From NCBI GenBank assembly GCA_031395485.1, contig JANNUS010000017.1:62001-126000 (forward strand): a DNA stretch of 64,000 nucleotides, written 5' to 3'. Origin of the DNA: UBA2336 sp031395485 (GTDB lineage: Bacteria; Bacteroidota; Bacteroidia; Cytophagales; Cyclobacteriaceae). The position numbers were made by a program, and so were the translations under genes. Below are positions 27,282 through 36,714 of this stretch, in pieces (within the stretch, counting starts at the first letter, position 1; every line of letters starts with the position of its first letter). The notes under the pieces are model-generated. The model searched no databases. It was not told where the DNA came from and saw only the letters and a program-made list of their open reading frames with translations.

Positions 27282-29873
27282 TTAGTTTTCTGAGCAATAG
27301 ATTCTTTCGTAGTCATCTGCTTCATAAACTTGCTTTCGTAGTTGCGTACCATTTTTATCATAGTAGATCACTACAAAAATAGCGGCCTCCTCTACATGTT
27401 TCTCCGTAAAGTACAACGGCACAGATTCAGACCCAAGATTTATAATGTCTGTGAACGTTGCCGGGATAACGATTCCTCTGGTATTGCTGATAACGCCATA
27501 GCTGTTTTCCTGCCGAAAAATCATTATTTTTTCTGCAATTGAATTTGTTACCCACTTTATGTTTTTTACGTTACCTAAAACAATTTTCTTCTTAATAAAT
27601 TCATAAATGCTCCAATTAAAATTCTTTTTTACCAATACCGAAGAATCATTCCAATACTGAATTTCTTCGAACTCGATAGGTGTAATAGGTTTGGCATTCC
27701 AATCGATCAATCCAACGAATCCGTTCAGAGAAGCTATGATAGTGGTCGCATGGTTCTGCACAAGATTTTTGTCAAAATTTGGGGCTATCTCTTTTCCAAG
27801 CGTTAAGCTAACCATGCCAAATTTCTTATCCTTCAAGGTTTGAATTACACCTTTGGTAATTGATCCTAAGGCATCATAAATAACCGGGAGCCTCAAGCTT
27901 CCATTGTACGAAATTATTCCGTACTTATTTTTCTCTGTAATTGTGAAAAATCCCTCGTTGTTATACGTAATTCCATCGCACGTTACCCTGAATAGCAGTT
28001 GCGCATTTCTATCATAAACAATTTTTTCCTTATGTTCTTCAATCATTAAATAAGAAAGGGAATCTTTCCCTGGCATAAAAAAAACTTTCGCTGTTAGCGG
28101 CAACTTGAGCAGGTTTCCTTTTGTCAGATAAAGGTAAATACTGTCACTCTTTATGCCAACCGAAAACGGGCCCGTAAACCCGATACTGTCGAAGGCTGGG
28201 CTTTGAAATTCTTGATTTTGAGGATCAATCAAATACCAATATTCATCATGCTGCACAGCAACCCAAGGTTCGCTAATCTTTACACGAAAAAATGATTGAG
28301 AAGATTTTAATGCACTTGCGTGCAATTTCCAACCCAAACTATTTTGGGTTATTGCACCAAAAAAGGATTGTGAAATTTTCTGATTAGCAGCCTTTACCCA
28401 AGGTGTTAAGTTTTTATCAAAGACACTCTCAATTTTACCGAACCGTACCCACAACAAACCCGTTGCCCATTTTTTAACTTCATCGTAGCGTTGAGAAAAC
28501 ACTAGGGCGTGCTTGTCTGCCACTGTGGCAATATTGACAAGCTGTACAAGACTGTACTCTTTTGATCTAACAAAAATTACTATATCGCCATGCGTTTGAA
28601 TATCATCCCATTCATAATCGATTAATTTTCGACCTGTAAAAGTCCAGACCGACCATTGGTTTCCCTTTTGTAAGGCTATATAATTTTTGCCCAAAAATTT
28701 TGCGTCCTGAAAACAATCCTGATTTAAATTAAATCCCGAGAAATGGATGACTTTTACGCAATCCGGAGTAATCACCTTTATAAAACCTCCACCAATATCT
28801 TCAACTTTTTGAATTACACCGCGAAATAATACCGCACCGTTGCGTGCGATAATACTATTACCGACAACAATAAGTTTGTCCGTAATGTCTCCACACAAAT
28901 ACGAGTCTGGTATTTCATCAAAAACTGGTTTAATAATTTCCTTGCCGTGTTCATTCATAAACCCGTATCTACCATTCTTAAAAAATGGAATTAGTAAATA
29001 CTTTTCCAGTTCCTGCATATTTCGAATAGAGTCATTCATAACCCCCGCAGGAATTAAGCCATCTTCATCTTTTAATAGATGATACAAAAGAGCTCGCGCT
29101 ATAGCCGCCTTACTACTTCGAGCATACTTAGCTAAAAAATTTTTAAAAACATTGGGGCCCCCCGAGGCGGTAGAGATTTCAAAAATCTGTTTCTCCACTT
29201 CATTTCGATACGGTGTAGTTGGGTATTCATGCAGAAATGATTCATAGCGTAGCAACTTCCCGGATTTTGTTTTATCTTCAAATAGCAGTCGATCGTAACG
29301 CGCTTTTGCTTCGGTACTACGGCTGGCGGCTGGGTATTTTTCGAGATAGCTTAAATAAGCAGTGTAGGTATTTTCTTTTAATGCATCCAGATAGGCGACT
29401 TCGTCACGCAACTCAATCGCTAGTGCATGCTGTGAAGCTGATTTAAAACGCCTGATGAAGTCATTATATCCAACTTCTGTATTAATTGCCTTTGCACGCT
29501 CAAAAGCTGCGCTGTCTATGGCTGCCCGGTGACCAATCAAAAGTGTGCTATCCAAAGGGATCTTCCTTAATCGTTCTCGTTGCTTTAGTGACGTATACCG
29601 AAAATCGAAAAGAGCCCGCAATGCATAATCATAGGCTGAATCAATATGAAAAACAGGATTAGCGGGAGCAAAAAAGTAAACCGAAAGCCCATAATGGGCA
29701 GCCGTATTTAGGCTATCCTTGTTTAAAGCCTTTACCAATAATACTTTAGCACGTGCCCATTTGCCTTTAGCAATTTTATTTAACGCACTTTGCTCAATTG
29801 CAAGCTGTGCACCCGCCAGTACCGGCAGCATAAGTAGAATAAGCGTAACCCCAACTTGTTTCTTCAACCACAT
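27282..29873 (-). CDS. Exported WG-repeat protein with helical N-terminal region
   Basis: An 863-residue protein. After a Sec signal peptide (ending VLAGAQ) comes a helical, TPR-like segment of about 280 residues (ALNKDSLNTAAHYGLS and similar). The rest is repeated WG-type units: RYGFMNEHGKEIIKPVFDE, KYGIISYNGSLRLPVIYDA and SYGVISNTRGIVIPATFTD among others. WG repeats are of unknown function but suggest a beta-rich, surface or periplasmic binding protein. It stands alone between the phosphatase gene and a divergently transcribed gene. Confidence 0.82.
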   Translation of the reverse strand: MWLKKQVGVTLILLMLPVLAGAQLAIEQSALNKIAKGKWARAKVLLVKALNKDSLNTAAHYGLSVYFFAPANPVFHIDSAYDYALRALFDFRYTSLKQRERLRKIPLDSTLLIGHRAAIDSAAFERAKAINTEVGYNDFIRRFKSASQHALAIELRDEVAYLDALKENTYTAYLSYLEKYPAASRSTEAKARYDRLLFEDKTKSGKLLRYESFLHEYPTTPYRNEVEKQIFEISTASGGPNVFKNFLAKYARSSKAAIARALLYHLLKDEDGLIPAGVMNDSIRNMQELEKYLLIPFFKNGRYGFMNEHGKEIIKPVFDEIPDSYLCGDITDKLIVVGNSIIARNGAVLFRGVIQKVEDIGGGFIKVITPDCVKVIHFSGFNLNQDCFQDAKFLGKNYIALQKGNQWSVWTFTGRKLIDYEWDDIQTHGDIVIFVRSKEYSLVQLVNIATVADKHALVFSQRYDEVKKWATGLLWVRFGKIESVFDKNLTPWVKAANQKISQSFFGAITQNSLGWKLHASALKSSQSFFRVKISEPWVAVQHDEYWYLIDPQNQEFQSPAFDSIGFTGPFSVGIKSDSIYLYLTKGNLLKLPLTAKVFFMPGKDSLSYLMIEEHKEKIVYDRNAQLLFRVTCDGITYNNEGFFTITEKNKYGIISYNGSLRLPVIYDALGSITKGVIQTLKDKKFGMVSLTLGKEIAPNFDKNLVQNHATTIIASLNGFVGLIDWNAKPITPIEFEEIQYWNDSSVLVKKNFNWSIYEFIKKKIVLGNVKNIKWVTNSIAEKIMIFRQENSYGVISNTRGIVIPATFTDIINLGSESVPLYFTEKHVEEAAIFVVIYYDKNGTQLRKQVYEADDYERIYCSEN

Positions 29874-30021
29874 ATATGGTGCAAAACTATAAATTTTGAT
29901 TTGATCACTTTTACGCGCAAAAGGCTATTGGCATTTTAGAACGATATAATGCAATCCCGGGGCGTTGGATCATTGTATGCAAGGATATTTTTTGTAAATT
30001 TTCAGTTCATAAACCCTGCGC

Positions 30022-31467
30022 ATGGCCAAGCTTAAGAATATTGTTAAACAGCTATCCGAGAAAGATTATAAGACCATATATGATTCGTTAATTGAAAGTA
30101 ACGCTGAAAAATCTGCTTACCTCTTAAAATCTCTTCGTGAGCGTCAGCTGTCAGACAATAAAATCATGTCGGAATTGGAAGTTAATACCAATGCGTACTA
30201 TACCCTTCGTTCGCGTCTTAACTTGAAAATAGAAGAGTATCTCATGCAACAGCTGGAGAGCCCACGCACGGATGTATTGCGCAAATTGGCTAATGTTAAT
30301 GAGGTGTTATTCACGAAAAAAAGAACCATCTCGATCGCTACGCTTAAGAAACTTGAAAAAGAACTGATCGACTATGATCTGGCTAATGAGCTAACCGTTA
30401 TTTACAAATCGCTTAAGAGGCTAAATATTAATTCACCCGACTATTTTCAGTACTCACAACTTTATAACCGGCACGTAGCATACATGCTTGCGCTTGATAA
30501 AGCTGAGGATTTATTGGCTGACTATTTTAAGAAATACGGAATCTATCTATTTACCGGGGCTGAGATTGAAAAATTGGGATTGACACTTCTTATGAAAGAG
30601 ATGCAGAATGTGGCTAATCTGTATGAGTCACATAGATTATACGTTTATCGCAGCTGCATGTTCATCTTTCATCGACTATTCGTTGAACCTGACGAAACAG
30701 CGCAAACTGAAGTAGAATCTATTGAGGATATCTTTGATAAAGTTCAAAAAATATTTGACAGCTACACGCTCGATTCTATTTACTATCACATCAATCTTGT
30801 GTTTGAGTTTCTAAAACTCGAATACTACAATCATTATAAGGTTTACAGGCAAGCAGAAAAATTTTATGAAGAGGTAAACGATGCAATTTCTAACCTTCTT
30901 ACTAACTACTCGACCTTTACTTTTCCTTCACAGTTCCTTATTTCAAAACTTGAGCGGAATATGAGGCTTGGTACAGAGGTTGAATTGTATGAAGAGTGCG
31001 AAAATATGCTATCTGATTATGAAGCTGAACCAACCGATACCCCAAAATATGTAATCTACATTACCTACAGGTCACTAGTTTGTTATTATGCCGGGAAATA
31101 CGATGAGGCCGCAAAACTCATCAACGGATTACTGAACGAGGTAAGTTTGAAAAAGTACCCCTTTGTTTTACTGGAAGTAAAATCATTATTAGCGCTGCAG
31201 TATGTTTTACTTCATGATTATGAACTTTTCAATCAAGTTTCCAGCAGCATTCAACGACAGCTCCGCATGTTTGAAAGTGAGGGTGGAGAGTCTATTCAAC
31301 TCTTTATTAAGATTTTAAAAATTGCAGTGAGCGATGCAAAAAAAGAGAAATCGAAAAAAATAGCGGCTGTCGTTCCGAAGCTAAGCACAATGAAAGTAAA
31401 ATACTTCGCTCCAACCTTATTAGTTCGCTTTGACGATGTGCTGATAAAAAAATTGATTGATTTTTAA
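30022..31467 (+). CDS. Conserved all-helical cytoplasmic protein
   Basis: A 481-residue protein with no signal peptide or membrane segment. Helix-rich throughout, with TPR-like pairs (around YVIYITYRSLVCYYAGKYDEAAKLINGLL in two parts). No catalytic motif is visible and I do not recognise the family, though the overall pattern is common as a hypothetical protein in the phylum. Its stop TAA shares TTAA with the convergent receiver-domain gene (4-bp overlap). Confidence 0.72.
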   Translation: MAKLKNIVKQLSEKDYKTIYDSLIESNAEKSAYLLKSLRERQLSDNKIMSELEVNTNAYYTLRSRLNLKIEEYLMQQLESPRTDVLRKLANVNEVLFTKKRTISIATLKKLEKELIDYDLANELTVIYKSLKRLNINSPDYFQYSQLYNRHVAYMLALDKAEDLLADYFKKYGIYLFTGAEIEKLGLTLLMKEMQNVANLYESHRLYVYRSCMFIFHRLFVEPDETAQTEVESIEDIFDKVQKIFDSYTLDSIYYHINLVFEFLKLEYYNHYKVYRQAEKFYEEVNDAISNLLTNYSTFTFPSQFLISKLERNMRLGTEVELYEECENMLSDYEAEPTDTPKYVIYITYRSLVCYYAGKYDEAAKLINGLLNEVSLKKYPFVLLEVKSLLALQYVLLHDYELFNQVSSSIQRQLRMFESEGGESIQLFIKILKIAVSDAKKEKSKKIAAVVPKLSTMKVKYFAPTLLVRFDDVLIKKLIDF

Positions 31468-31871
31468 ACCTCAAGTTTTAAAATACTCTCATGCGAGAGG
31501 GGCTTGTTCAGATAGTGCTTCACCATCTCGTATTTTTTTGAGCGATTGAAATCCTGTGGGTTAATAGAGGAAGTTAACATAACAATCTTACACTTCTTTT
31601 TTGCAAAGCTTCCCAATTTCTCAAATTCTTCCAAAAACTGAAATCCATCCATTAACGGCATATCAATATCAAGAAAAATTACATCGGGTAATACTTTTTC
31701 TGCCACATCCATTTTTTCCATATTGCGCAAAAATTCAATAGCACTTTTTGCGCCCGTATGAGTATAAATATTCTCCGTTACAGCAGCTGACTCGATCATT
31801 TTTTGATTGATCAGGTTATCGATCTCATTGTCATCAATCAACATAACCGTGTGGTACTTCTTTGCTGCCAT
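31464..31871 (-). CDS. Stand-alone response-regulator receiver protein
   Basis: A 135-residue CheY-like protein made only of a receiver domain. The acidic pair is at D13/D14 (LIDDNEID), the phospho-acceptor is D68 in VIFLDIDMPLMDG, the Thr/Ser in IVMLTSS and the Lys in LNKPLS. It has no output domain and no adjacent histidine kinase, so its partner must be encoded elsewhere. Single-receiver proteins of this type are frequent in Bacteroidota and usually link to hybrid kinases. Confidence 0.93.
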   Translation of the reverse strand: MAAKKYHTVMLIDDNEIDNLINQKMIESAAVTENIYTHTGAKSAIEFLRNMEKMDVAEKVLPDVIFLDIDMPLMDGFQFLEEFEKLGSFAKKKCKIVMLTSSINPQDFNRSKKYEMVKHYLNKPLSHESILKLEV

Positions 31872-31926
31872 AATACTTGGATATAGTTCTATAAAAATAG
31901 CCGATTCACGCTGATTTACAAATCAG

Positions 31927-33468
31927 TTATAAATCAAATTTAATCCCCTGTGCTAATGGCAAGGTGTTGCCATAGTTAATCGTATTCGTTTGTCTGCGCA
32001 TGTACACCTTCCAGGCGTCTGAGCCCGACTCACGACCCCCACCAGTCTCTTTTTCGCCACCGAAGGCACCACCAATTTCGGCCCCGGATGTTCCAATATT
32101 AACGTTTGCAATACCGCAGTCTGAACCTTCTTGCGAAAGAAATCTTTCCATCTCCTGCATGTTGGTTGTCATGATAGCCGAAGAAAGTCCCTGCTTCACA
32201 CCATTCTGAATTTCAATCGCCTCTTCAATTGTTTTGTATTTGATGAGATACAAAATGGGTGCAAATGTTTCGTGCTGAACAATCTCATATTCATTCTTAA
32301 CCTCAGCAATGGAAGGTTTTACATAGCAACCTGATTCATACCCTTTGCCTTTCAATACTCCGCCTTCTACAACAAACTTACCACCTTCAGCTTTTACTTT
32401 CTTCAACGCATCGTTATACATGGAGACGGCTAGTTTATCGATAAGCGGGCCAACGTGATTCGAAGAATCTAACGGATTTCCAATACTTAGTTGACTATAC
32501 GCTTTCTTCAGTCTATCTTTTACTTCATTATAAATTTTCTCATGAATGATCAGTCTGCGGGTTGTTGTACAACGCTGTCCTGCTGTACCAACCGCGCCAA
32601 ACAATGCTCCTACAATAGACATATCAAGGTTTGCATTTTCTGTTATGATGATGGCATTGTTACCACCTAACTCAAGCAATGCTCTTCCCAATCGTTCACT
32701 CACTGTTTTAGCAACAGCCTTTCCCATACGGGTTGAGCCGGTTGCCGAAACCAATGGAATATCTTCACTCTTCGACATGAGTTGACCAACCAACGCATCT
32801 CCGTTTATAATACACGATACACCTTCGGGTACATTATTTTTTTCAAATACTTCACTCACTATTTTCTGACAAGCAATGCTGCACAACGGAGTTTTCTCGG
32901 ATGGTTTCCAGATACACGTATCGCCACACACCCATGCGAGGGCGGAGTTCCAAGCCCAAACGGCAACCGGGAAATTGAATGCCGAAATAACTCCTACAAT
33001 TCCAATCGGGTGATATTGTTCATACATCCGGTGACTCGGACGCTCAGAATGCATAGTAAGGCCGTGAAGTTGACGCGATAAGCCTACTGCGAAATCGCAG
33101 ATGTCAATCATCTCTTGAACTTCACCCAGTCCTTCCTGATATGATTTTCCCATTTCATAGGAAACCAGTTTACCCAATGGCTCTTTATATTTTCTCAATG
33201 CCTCACCCACTTGTCGCACAACCTCGCCACGCTTAGGGGCAGGCCATTTTCTCCATTCTTTATAGGCTTGTTTTGATTTATCAACCACTTGCTGAAAAGC
33301 TTTGGCATCGGCAGCGTATACAGCTCCAATAAGCTTACCATCGGCTGGAGAATAAGACTCGATTAGTTTGCCGGTGGTCTTAAGCCATTTATTTCCAGTA
33401 GAAGTTCCAAGGTTCGATTTCTTGATCCCTAATGAGGACAAAGCCTCCTGAATGCCAAAATTCTTCAT
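31927..33468 (-). CDS. Aldehyde dehydrogenase, ALDH7 type (aminoadipate-semialdehyde-like)
   Basis: A 513-residue NAD(P)-dependent aldehyde dehydrogenase. The general-base region is LLELGGNNAII and the catalytic Cys lies in GTAGQRCTTTRR. The N-terminal pattern and the segment YHPIGIVGVISAFNFPVAVW match the ALDH7/antiquitin family, which oxidises alpha-aminoadipate semialdehyde (piperideine-6-carboxylate) in lysine degradation. Assignment to ALDH7 is firm by pattern; lysine catabolism is inferred since no other lysine genes lie near. It is preceded by a TAGCTTTG box at 33488-33495. Confidence 0.88.
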   Translation of the reverse strand: MKNFGIQEALSSLGIKKSNLGTSTGNKWLKTTGKLIESYSPADGKLIGAVYAADAKAFQQVVDKSKQAYKEWRKWPAPKRGEVVRQVGEALRKYKEPLGKLVSYEMGKSYQEGLGEVQEMIDICDFAVGLSRQLHGLTMHSERPSHRMYEQYHPIGIVGVISAFNFPVAVWAWNSALAWVCGDTCIWKPSEKTPLCSIACQKIVSEVFEKNNVPEGVSCIINGDALVGQLMSKSEDIPLVSATGSTRMGKAVAKTVSERLGRALLELGGNNAIIITENANLDMSIVGALFGAVGTAGQRCTTTRRLIIHEKIYNEVKDRLKKAYSQLSIGNPLDSSNHVGPLIDKLAVSMYNDALKKVKAEGGKFVVEGGVLKGKGYESGCYVKPSIAEVKNEYEIVQHETFAPILYLIKYKTIEEAIEIQNGVKQGLSSAIMTTNMQEMERFLSQEGSDCGIANVNIGTSGAEIGGAFGGEKETGGGRESGSDAWKVYMRRQTNTINYGNTLPLAQGIKFDL

Positions 33469-33487
33469 AGTTTGTGAAATGAGTTTG

Positions 33488-33495
33488 CAAAGCTA
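33488..33495 (-). promoter_or_regulatory. Putative -7 box upstream of ALDH gene
   Basis: TAGCTTTG on the minus strand matches TAnnTTTG and lies 19 bp from the ATG. No clear -33 element was found. Confidence 0.35.
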
Positions 33496-33606
33496 CTAAA
33501 ATGTGAGGAAGATGGAAGTTGAAATAAATTAGGCTAATTGATATTTAATGCCTGCAAGGGTATAGGCGCAAATGAATTAATTTCATAAGACTTATCTCCA
33601 ATCTAC

Positions 33607-35037
33607 TCACCAATTCAACCCATACGTTTTCTTCTCACCGTTATAAAAACCTTCAATCAAAATTCCTCCTCGCTTGTACTCCAGCATACGGTTAAGGTCT
33701 TCCACGTTGTCTACCGGAACACGATCAATAAATGCAATAACAAAACCTTCCTTAATTCCGGCTGCCTTCCATTTACCCTCGTTAACAGTTTTTGCACGAA
33801 CACCACCTTCCAGGTTTAATTTTGCAAGATCATTAAAGGGGACATCCTCTACGGTAAGTCCATTAAATTCATACACGATTTCATCCTTCACGGGTTGCTC
33901 ACGTCCTTCGTTGTCTTTCAGGGTGGCTGTAACGGTTTGTACTTCATTGCCTCGTAAAAATGTAACCTGAATTTCCTTTCCCGGGCGATTACGTGCAACC
34001 CACTCCTGCAATTCTGAAACAGATGTTACGGGTTGATCGTTAATGGCAGTAATCACATCGCCTTCCTGAATATGCGATTCATCTGCTGCACTTCCCTTGT
34101 TTACGCGCGAAATAAACACGCCTTCATTCACGGATAAATTTAATTGCTCAGCAATAGCTGCATTCATATTCTCAATTTGAATGCCCAATAAGCCTCGTTG
34201 TACTTGCCCGAACTCAAGCAAATCATCCATTACTTTCTTCACCAAACTTACCGGTATCGCAAATGAATAGCCTGCGTACATTCCGGTAGCGGTTGCGATT
34301 GCTGAATTAATTCCAATGAGTTCTCCTTTCAAATTCACTAAGGCTCCTCCACTGTTACCAACATTCACCGCAGCATCAGTTTGGATAAAGGACTCTACTT
34401 GCAAATTATTCTTCTCTTGTAATATCCTTATGTTTCTTGCTTTCGCACTTACAATGCCGGCTGTTACAGTCGAGTTCAAATCAAACGGGTTGCCCACGGC
34501 CAATACCCATTCGCCCAACCGTACATTATCAGAATTACCATAGCGTAAAAAAGGAAGGTTTCTTGCTTTTACTTTTAACAATGCGAGGTCGGTACTGGGA
34601 TCGGTGCCGATTACTTTTGCGAAAAACCGCTGATTGTTATCCAACACCACTTCAATGTTCGTGGCCTCTTCTATCACATGATAGTTTGTAACAATGTAAC
34701 CATCATCAGAAATGATTACGCCAGATCCAGATGAATGCTCTTCCGGACGTAATGCAAATTCAAGTGGGTTCAGGCTAAACGAGCCCGATCCATACGATGC
34801 ACGAATGTGCACTACAGCCGCCACCACACTTTTCGCGGATGAAAGAAAATCCAATTCTTTCGGAACACGGTAACTGGAATCTGTATAGCTCGCGCGAACG
34901 AGATTTTGGCGACTCTCAATGGATATATAAGACGCTGCGGTAGAATCGAAATACCGAAATGTAAAAACTGATCCAACAATGCCACCAATACAGGCTACCA
35001 ACAATACAAGGATGGAAAGAATAATGGCTCGCTTCAT
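33607..35037 (-). CDS. HtrA/DegP-type periplasmic serine protease
   Basis: A 476-residue trypsin-like protease with an N-terminal membrane anchor or signal (about residues 5-29). The triad is H120 (IVTNYHVIE), D150 (STDLALL) and S229 (NVGNSGGAL). Two PDZ-like domains follow (about 270-370 and 385-470; the first has GVFISRVNKGSAADES). HtrA proteases degrade or refold damaged envelope proteins. The gene lies downstream of the Hsp20 gene on the same strand but is separated by a strong terminator (35254-35300), so it is probably expressed on its own. Confidence 0.93.
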   Translation of the reverse strand: MKRAIILSILVLLVACIGGIVGSVFTFRYFDSTAASYISIESRQNLVRASYTDSSYRVPKELDFLSSAKSVVAAVVHIRASYGSGSFSLNPLEFALRPEEHSSGSGVIISDDGYIVTNYHVIEEATNIEVVLDNNQRFFAKVIGTDPSTDLALLKVKARNLPFLRYGNSDNVRLGEWVLAVGNPFDLNSTVTAGIVSAKARNIRILQEKNNLQVESFIQTDAAVNVGNSGGALVNLKGELIGINSAIATATGMYAGYSFAIPVSLVKKVMDDLLEFGQVQRGLLGIQIENMNAAIAEQLNLSVNEGVFISRVNKGSAADESHIQEGDVITAINDQPVTSVSELQEWVARNRPGKEIQVTFLRGNEVQTVTATLKDNEGREQPVKDEIVYEFNGLTVEDVPFNDLAKLNLEGGVRAKTVNEGKWKAAGIKEGFVIAFIDRVPVDNVEDLNRMLEYKRGGILIEGFYNGEKKTYGLNW

Positions 35038-35079
35038 ATCAACTGCTTAAGTAACTGGACTTACTCAACACCAATTAAA

Positions 35080-35159
35080 CGTCATTTCGAGCGAAGCGAG
35101 AAATCACCATCGGTGCTCCAAAAAGGGGATTTCTCAGTCGTACCTCCTTCGAAATGACG
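35080..35159. repeat. REP-like inverted repeat, copy 3
   Basis: CGTCATTTCGAG at the left end and CGAAATGACG at the right end are reverse complements, with an interior containing GGGGATTTCTC. Length 80 bp. It is the same family as the 8766-8874 element and sits in the intergenic region upstream of the htrA-like gene. Confidence 0.8.
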
Positions 35160-35253
35160 GTTCTATTTTTGTTTTCCGTAACATCACTTAAGTAAGAAAG
35201 TTAACGTTATTTCTGGCTGAGCGGATATCTTACTCCAAATTTTGATTGCCCTA

Positions 35254-35300
35254 CTAAAAAAGAACCCCGCCCGCCCGACTTGTCGGGGCGGAACGGGGTC
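35254..35300 (-). terminator. Rho-independent terminator for the Hsp20 gene
   Basis: A long GC-rich hairpin (35262-35300; arms rich in CCCGCCC and GGGGCGG) followed on the minus strand by a T run (35254-35261). It lies downstream of the Hsp20 stop codon at 35325. Confidence 0.85.
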
Positions 35301-35324
35301 TCACCTCAACCTAAACCTCTGTCT

Positions 35325-35765
35325 TTAATTTACCTTAATGGTAGATTTCATTATTTTCTTTTCGTCCTTCGGAATGGTTACTTCTAAAATACCATTCACA
35401 TATTTCGCGCTGATTTTGCTGGCATCAACATTTTCAGGCAGTGAGAAGGAACGACTGAAGGTACCATGCTGAGTTTCCATCAAGTAAAAATAATCTTCTT
35501 TTCGCTCGTGGTTAAATTTACGCTCACCGCTTATGGTCAGGTAATTGTCATTCAAGTCGATTTTAAAATCGTCTTTACTCATTCCCGGTACGGCTACATG
35601 AACTTCAAATGCCTTGTCTTCTTCCAGAATATCAACACGTGGTACGAATGAATACGCGGAACCGCCACCACGCGTTAGCTTATCATTAAAAAAACGATCA
35701 ATTAAATTGTTGAACGATGTAGGTGTATAATCGTTCAGTGCGGAGTTATACCGAGTAAGGCTCAT
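35325..35765 (-). CDS. Small heat-shock protein, Hsp20/alpha-crystallin family
   Basis: A 146-residue ATP-independent holdase chaperone. The alpha-crystallin domain spans about 42-135: it includes FEVHVAVPGMSKDDFKIDL, NDNYLTISGERK and the final strand pair YVNGILEVTIPK. Length is typical. It binds unfolding proteins during heat or other stress and hands them on to ATP-dependent chaperones. It is followed by a clear terminator at 35254-35300. Confidence 0.95.
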   Translation of the reverse strand: MSLTRYNSALNDYTPTSFNNLIDRFFNDKLTRGGGSAYSFVPRVDILEEDKAFEVHVAVPGMSKDDFKIDLNDNYLTISGERKFNHERKEDYFYLMETQHGTFSRSFSLPENVDASKISAKYVNGILEVTIPKDEKKIMKSTIKVN

Positions 35766-35916
35766 ACTTTTATTTTTTTTGGTTAAACATGATTTATAAT
35801 TCTTGTATAACCTCCTTAAGAAAAAGTATGCCGATAGAGCTTTAGGGCTATTTTTGAGACATTATGACTTACTTAATGTAATTTTAAACTAGAAATTAAG
35901 ACACTTTGACCGTTTT

Positions 35917-36714
35917 TTATTTGAGTTGCGCATTTCTCTCTACGAAACGATCGTATTCTTTTTTGAAGACTTCGTGCTTATACTTGCCATTAACGGTTTG
36001 TTCTTTACCTAACTCGGCCTGGTTTACCAGTTTATAGTAGCTCTGAGGAAATTCATCGGAGTACATCGGTGGGATCACCCCTATTTTTGATGACCCCATG
36101 TACACGGTGAATAATAAAAACAGAATAGCTAATACACCTGAACGGTCTTTTGACTGAATAACAAACTGATAACCTGAAATCTTTTCGCTTGTCATTGCCC
36201 CTTTTGAGGTAAAAGATAAAATCACAGACACGATTAGCAACACAAAAGCAACTACACCCGCAGGTTCAGAAATCAATGGAAAAAATGGAACAGTTACCAT
36301 TGAAACCAAATACAATACAATGCTCATATAAAAAAGGCGTATCGCCCAAACCAATTTTTTACTATCCAGTTTTAAGGAGGCGCCTGATTTCAGCAGTTTA
36401 TGAAAATACACAGTCATTAAAAGTATTCCGAAGGCGCCAAAAATAAATTCAACAAACTGAAAACGAATGTAGAAAACACGCAACGCTAGAATTCCGGCCA
36501 GAATAAAAAGACTAACAAGTTCTAATACTTCTATTTTTGAATGAATTTTCTTTGAGACCAATCCATAAATTACTTGTACAAAAAATAGTATACTAAAACT
36601 TGCCGCTGCCAGTCCAAGAATTCTAGTCCCGTATTCATTTTGTGCCATGGATGCAAACGCACCCATAATCATGAACATAAACAACAAGTAATAAATGATG
36701 TTATATCGTTTCAT
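35917..36714 (-). CDS. Polytopic membrane protein, module 2 (paralogue of 46461-47264)
   Basis: A 265-residue inner-membrane protein with about seven helices and a polar C-terminal tail. It is a diverged copy of the protein at 46461-47264: both keep the tail pattern KLVN-AELGKEQTV-GKY-HE, here QAELGKEQTVNGKYKHE. The start ATG at 36714 overlaps the stop of the upstream nSTAND gene by one base (TAATG), so translation is coupled. It is the last gene of the large operon. I do not recognise a family. It may be a membrane partner or effector of the nSTAND proteins. Confidence 0.78.
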   Translation of the reverse strand: MKRYNIIYYLLFMFMIMGAFASMAQNEYGTRILGLAAASFSILFFVQVIYGLVSKKIHSKIEVLELVSLFILAGILALRVFYIRFQFVEFIFGAFGILLMTVYFHKLLKSGASLKLDSKKLVWAIRLFYMSIVLYLVSMVTVPFFPLISEPAGVVAFVLLIVSVILSFTSKGAMTSEKISGYQFVIQSKDRSGVLAILFLLFTVYMGSSKIGVIPPMYSDEFPQSYYKLVNQAELGKEQTVNGKYKHEVFKKEYDRFVERNAQLK

